Of a stretch of DNA of 6,899 nt, positions 5,145-6,899 are shown one piece after another. The position numbers and the translations under genes are program-made. The DNA is from JBAYHA01 sp041666425 (GTDB lineage: Bacteria > Patescibacteriota > Patescibacteriia > UBA11705 > JABHMO01). Each line of letters starts with the position of its first letter. Within the stretch, counting starts at the first letter, position 1. The notes under the pieces are model-generated. The model made no database searches, was not told where the DNA came from, and saw only the letters and a list, made by a program, of their open reading frames with translations. Location: assembly GCA_041666425.1 (NCBI GenBank), contig JBAYHA010000042.1:1-6899 (forward strand), in the 5' to 3' direction.

Positions 5145-6104
5145 ATGCCCAGCAATCGACAAATTATCAAAAAAACAGTTACGCAAATGGGCGGAAAAAT
5201 AGAAAAATTCATTCCCGAACGGAACTGTTTTTATATCAAATTCAAGAACAAAAAAATACTTTACAAAACTGATTTTGCCATTACCAGCGAATCACATATC
5301 AGCGGACAGTTCACCAAATGCAAAGATATCACCTCCAAACTTTTGTTGGGAGCAAAATTACCAACACCAAAAACAGAAAGTTTTTACAGCTCAACATACA
5401 ACAAATATAACGCAAAAAAAGATTTGGCAAAACTGATTTATCCGATTATTTTAAAAGATGCGACCGGTTCGAACAGTCGCGGGATTTTTCCTTTTATCAC
5501 CGATTTAAAAGAGGCTGTTTCCGTACTGGCGCGAGAATTGCCTTATTACCACAGCATGGTGGCGCAAGAAATGGTTTTTGGCAAAGAATACCGCGTGCTT
5601 GTGCTTGGAGAAAAAATTCTGGCAGTGCTCGAGATGATTCCGCCGGCAGTTATTGGTGATGGACTTTTGGCAATCAAACAACTAATTGAAAAGAAACAAA
5701 ACAAAACCAAAAAACGAACCGATCTCAACAAAAAACTGGAACAAATCTTGGCTGATCAAGGTGTCAACTTAAAAACAGTTCTGCCAAAAGGACAAAAAAT
5801 AAATTTCAAAAAAAATTCCTGCTTGGCCGAGGGCGGAGAAACAAGAGATGTTACCGAGCAAATCAATGAAAAAATAAAAAAAATTTGCATCACCGCTTCC
5901 AAAACGGTCGGCCGAAATCTTTCCGGAATTGATATAATTTGCCAAGATATCGCCAAAAAACCAAAAGTCGGTCAATTTTTTATTATAGAAATAAATAATT
6001 CACCTGATTTGTCCATTCATTATCATCCAACCTTTGGTCAAAAAAGAGAGGTTGCTCGAGAAATCATTAAATTTATTTTCCAAAAAAAATCTCCCCGAAT
6101 TTAG
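5145..6104 (+). CDS. ATP-grasp ligase, cyanophycin synthetase/GshF-like
   Basis: The 319-aa protein is an ATP-grasp enzyme most like the ligase domain of cyanophycin synthetase and of GshF-type glutathione synthetases. Visible signatures are the ATP-binding lysine in PIILKDATGSNSRGIF (100-115, K104 plus the Gly/Ser loop), the hinge QEMVFGKEYRVLVLGEKI (141-158), PPAVIGDGLLAIKQLIE (166-182), the VLPKGQ block (212-217) with NSCLAEGGETRDVTEQ (224-239), SGIDIICQDI (260-269) and the metal-binding EINNSPDL (282-289) with IHYHP. Such enzymes join a carboxylate to an amine via an acyl phosphate. The substrate cannot be read here; amino-acid or peptide ligation is likely. CphA would carry a Mur-ligase domain and GshF a glutamate-cysteine ligase domain; both are absent, so this is a stand-alone ligase. 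An in-frame TAA just upstream fixes the ATG; no SD at usable spacing. A terminator follows. Confidence 0.9.
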   Translation: MPSNRQIIKKTVTQMGGKIEKFIPERNCFYIKFKNKKILYKTDFAITSESHISGQFTKCKDITSKLLLGAKLPTPKTESFYSSTYNKYNAKKDLAKLIYPIILKDATGSNSRGIFPFITDLKEAVSVLARELPYYHSMVAQEMVFGKEYRVLVLGEKILAVLEMIPPAVIGDGLLAIKQLIEKKQNKTKKRTDLNKKLEQILADQGVNLKTVLPKGQKINFKKNSCLAEGGETRDVTEQINEKIKKICITASKTVGRNLSGIDIICQDIAKKPKVGQFFIIEINNSPDLSIHYHPTFGQKREVAREIIKFIFQKKSPRI

Positions 6105-6125
6105 AATCTTTCGCCTCAACAAAAA

Positions 6126-6157
6126 AGCGACCGTGTTAGGTCGCTATTGTTTTTTTT
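6126..6157. terminator. Bidirectional rho-independent terminator
   Basis: AGCGACC (6126-6132) pairs perfectly with GGTCGCT (6139-6145) around GTGTTA. On the plus strand ATTG and a run of eight T follow; on the minus strand a run of T follows from the A-tract at 6120-6126. It can end both the plus-strand ATP-grasp gene and the convergent minus-strand 6156 gene. GGTCGCT recurs at 6163-6169 inside the minus gene's last codons, so an alternative pairing is possible. Confidence 0.9.
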
Positions 6158-6704
6158 AAACCGGTCGCTCGTAAAAGATTACCATGCCGGAGAACAAACA
6201 TTCCCAAGGATTCGCCCACTGCGCATCAGAAAGAATATCCGAGTTCTGAGTTAACATTTCATGCAAATCGATACAGGGAAAGTTTTGTTCATATTGCAAA
6301 TAAATAGCCAGGGTAGCCATCGAAGTACAAGCATTATCTTCGACATAAATATAAAAAACTTCTTTTTTGCCATCCGCCGAATAATAAAATTCATTACCGA
6401 ATTCATCAAACTCAGGAAATCTCCTGACAAAAGAATCTTGCTCCACAATGACTTTTTCAACCTCAGCCGTATCCTCGGCATCCCCTTCCTGTGAATCATA
6501 AATCCCCGCCATTACTTCCGAACCGCCTCCATCAGCAAGAGCAAAATTGACATTAGTCGAAAACAAAAGAACAAAAGAACAAAGGAACAAAAATTTTTTC
6601 ATTTTTCTCCCCCAATGAAAAGAGTCTGCCAGCAGATTATCGCCAAATACTTTTTTTTGTAGATTTCGATAAATTTGACGAACCAACTCATTATCTCTAA
6701 CCAT
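6156..6704 (-). CDS. Small secreted or membrane-anchored acidic protein, unknown function
   Basis: Two in-frame starts are plausible. The ATG at 6704 follows a perfect AAGGAGG (6717-6711) with 6-nt spacing and gives 182 aa. The ATG at 6602 follows a GGGAG-type SD (6613-6607) at a short 4 nt and gives 148 aa with a classic signal peptide: MKKFLFL, a hydrophobic core and a likely signal-peptidase site at ALA-DGG. With the upstream start that hydrophobic segment sits after a 34-residue polar tail (MVRDNELVRQIYRNLQ), which could make an N-in anchor or a very long signal peptide. The exported part is acidic (QEGDAEDTAEVEKV) with aromatic blocks FYYSADGKKEVFYIYVED and three cysteines. I recognise no family. 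The gene probably shares a transcript with the partial gene 50 nt upstream and ends at the bidirectional terminator. Confidence 0.75.
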   Translation of the reverse strand: MVRDNELVRQIYRNLQKKVFGDNLLADSFHWGRKMKKFLFLCSFVLLFSTNVNFALADGGGSEVMAGIYDSQEGDAEDTAEVEKVIVEQDSFVRRFPEFDEFGNEFYYSADGKKEVFYIYVEDNACTSMATLAIYLQYEQNFPCIDLHEMLTQNSDILSDAQWANPWECLFSGMVIFYERPV

Positions 6705-6717
6705 TATCGACCTCCTT
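6607..6717 (-). promoter_or_regulatory. Two successive SDs deciding alternative starts
   Basis: AAGGAGG (6717-6711) serves ATG 6704 and GGGGGAG (6613-6607) serves ATG 6602, 102 nt downstream in the same frame. The first is the better SD by sequence and spacing; the second gives the better-looking signal peptide. Both could be used. Confidence 0.6.
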
Positions 6718-6754
6718 ATTTCCCAACGCAATTAGAAAAATCATTGTTAAAAAT

Positions 6755-6899
6755 TTATTTCATTAGTTCATACATTCCATTCCCCTTGGCCCAAGCTTCC
6801 AGAGACACATTTCTTTGATCATGCTCTCCTGTTAAGCCAAAATTGGCAAAATAGTCATTTGGTTTTTCCATTTTTCCGGTTGTCGCCAAATTAGTGGTC
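6755..6899 (-). CDS. C-terminal fragment of an unidentified protein (cut by window edge)
   Basis: On the minus strand an open frame enters from the right edge and stops at TAA (6757-6755). It encodes 47 visible residues, including KMEKPNDYFANFGLTGEHDQ, then VSLEAWAKGNGMYELMK. No membrane segment or known motif is visible and I do not recognise it. Its stop lies 50 nt before the start of the 6156-6704 gene with no obvious terminator between, so the two are probably in one operon. Confidence 0.65.
   Translation of the reverse strand, partial: TTNLATTGKMEKPNDYFANFGLTGEHDQRNVSLEAWAKGNGMYELMK

Noticed and set aside
6251..6499. Alternative minus-strand and plus-strand frames overlapping the secreted-protein gene
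   Set aside because: They have no SD and overlap a gene with clear start signals, a signal peptide and a terminator.
1..6899. CRISPR array, tRNA, rRNA or insertion sequence
   Set aside because: I saw no regular spacer-repeat array, tRNA-like cloverleaf, rRNA segment or transposase-like protein on either strand.

Overview
The window looks like a piece of a small, AT-rich bacterial genome. The best guess is a Patescibacteria/CPR-type organism: A-rich coding sequence, many lysine-rich hypothetical proteins, a VanW-family protein with a CPR-like N-terminus, and several genes lacking a Shine-Dalgarno (SD) sequence. This placement is an inference from style and was not tested by a search.

Layout. 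Left edge (1-104): the C-terminal tail of a + strand gene. Left module (about 206-1650, minus strand): two hypothetical genes, a 100-aa protein with four cysteines and a 219-aa protein with a C-terminal Cys/His cluster. Each has a textbook SD, and the coding GC is visibly higher (about 50-60% in sampled lines) than in the rest of the window. The smaller gene has a good sigma70-type promoter and a rho-independent terminator. A related motif of about 25-30 bp recurs three times around this module. Central module (1603-6104, plus strand): a short open stretch that may be a gene relic, a VanW-family protein, a tandem-duplicated nucleoside 2-deoxyribosyltransferase-like protein, two unrecognised proteins (92 and 323 aa), and a stand-alone ATP-grasp enzyme resembling the ligase domain of cyanophycin synthetase and GshF. 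These genes are AT-rich (about 30-37% GC in sampled lines) and mostly lack an SD. The module ends at a bidirectional terminator (6126-6145). Right module (6156-6899, minus strand): a small secreted or membrane-anchored acidic protein with two plausible starts, preceded by the 3' end of another unrecognised gene.

How the genes may work together. The most interesting part is the 2718-6104 cluster. It combines a two-copy deoxyribosyltransferase-like enzyme of the nucleoside/nucleotide-processing fold, two orphan proteins and an amino-acid/peptide-type ATP-grasp ligase. One reading is a small pathway that makes or modifies a nucleoside-derived or peptide-like molecule; a nucleotide-centred defence role is another. 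Nothing in the sequence proves that the genes act together. The first three are closely spaced (gaps of 42 and 8 nt), while the ATP-grasp gene follows a 97-nt gap and may have its own signals.
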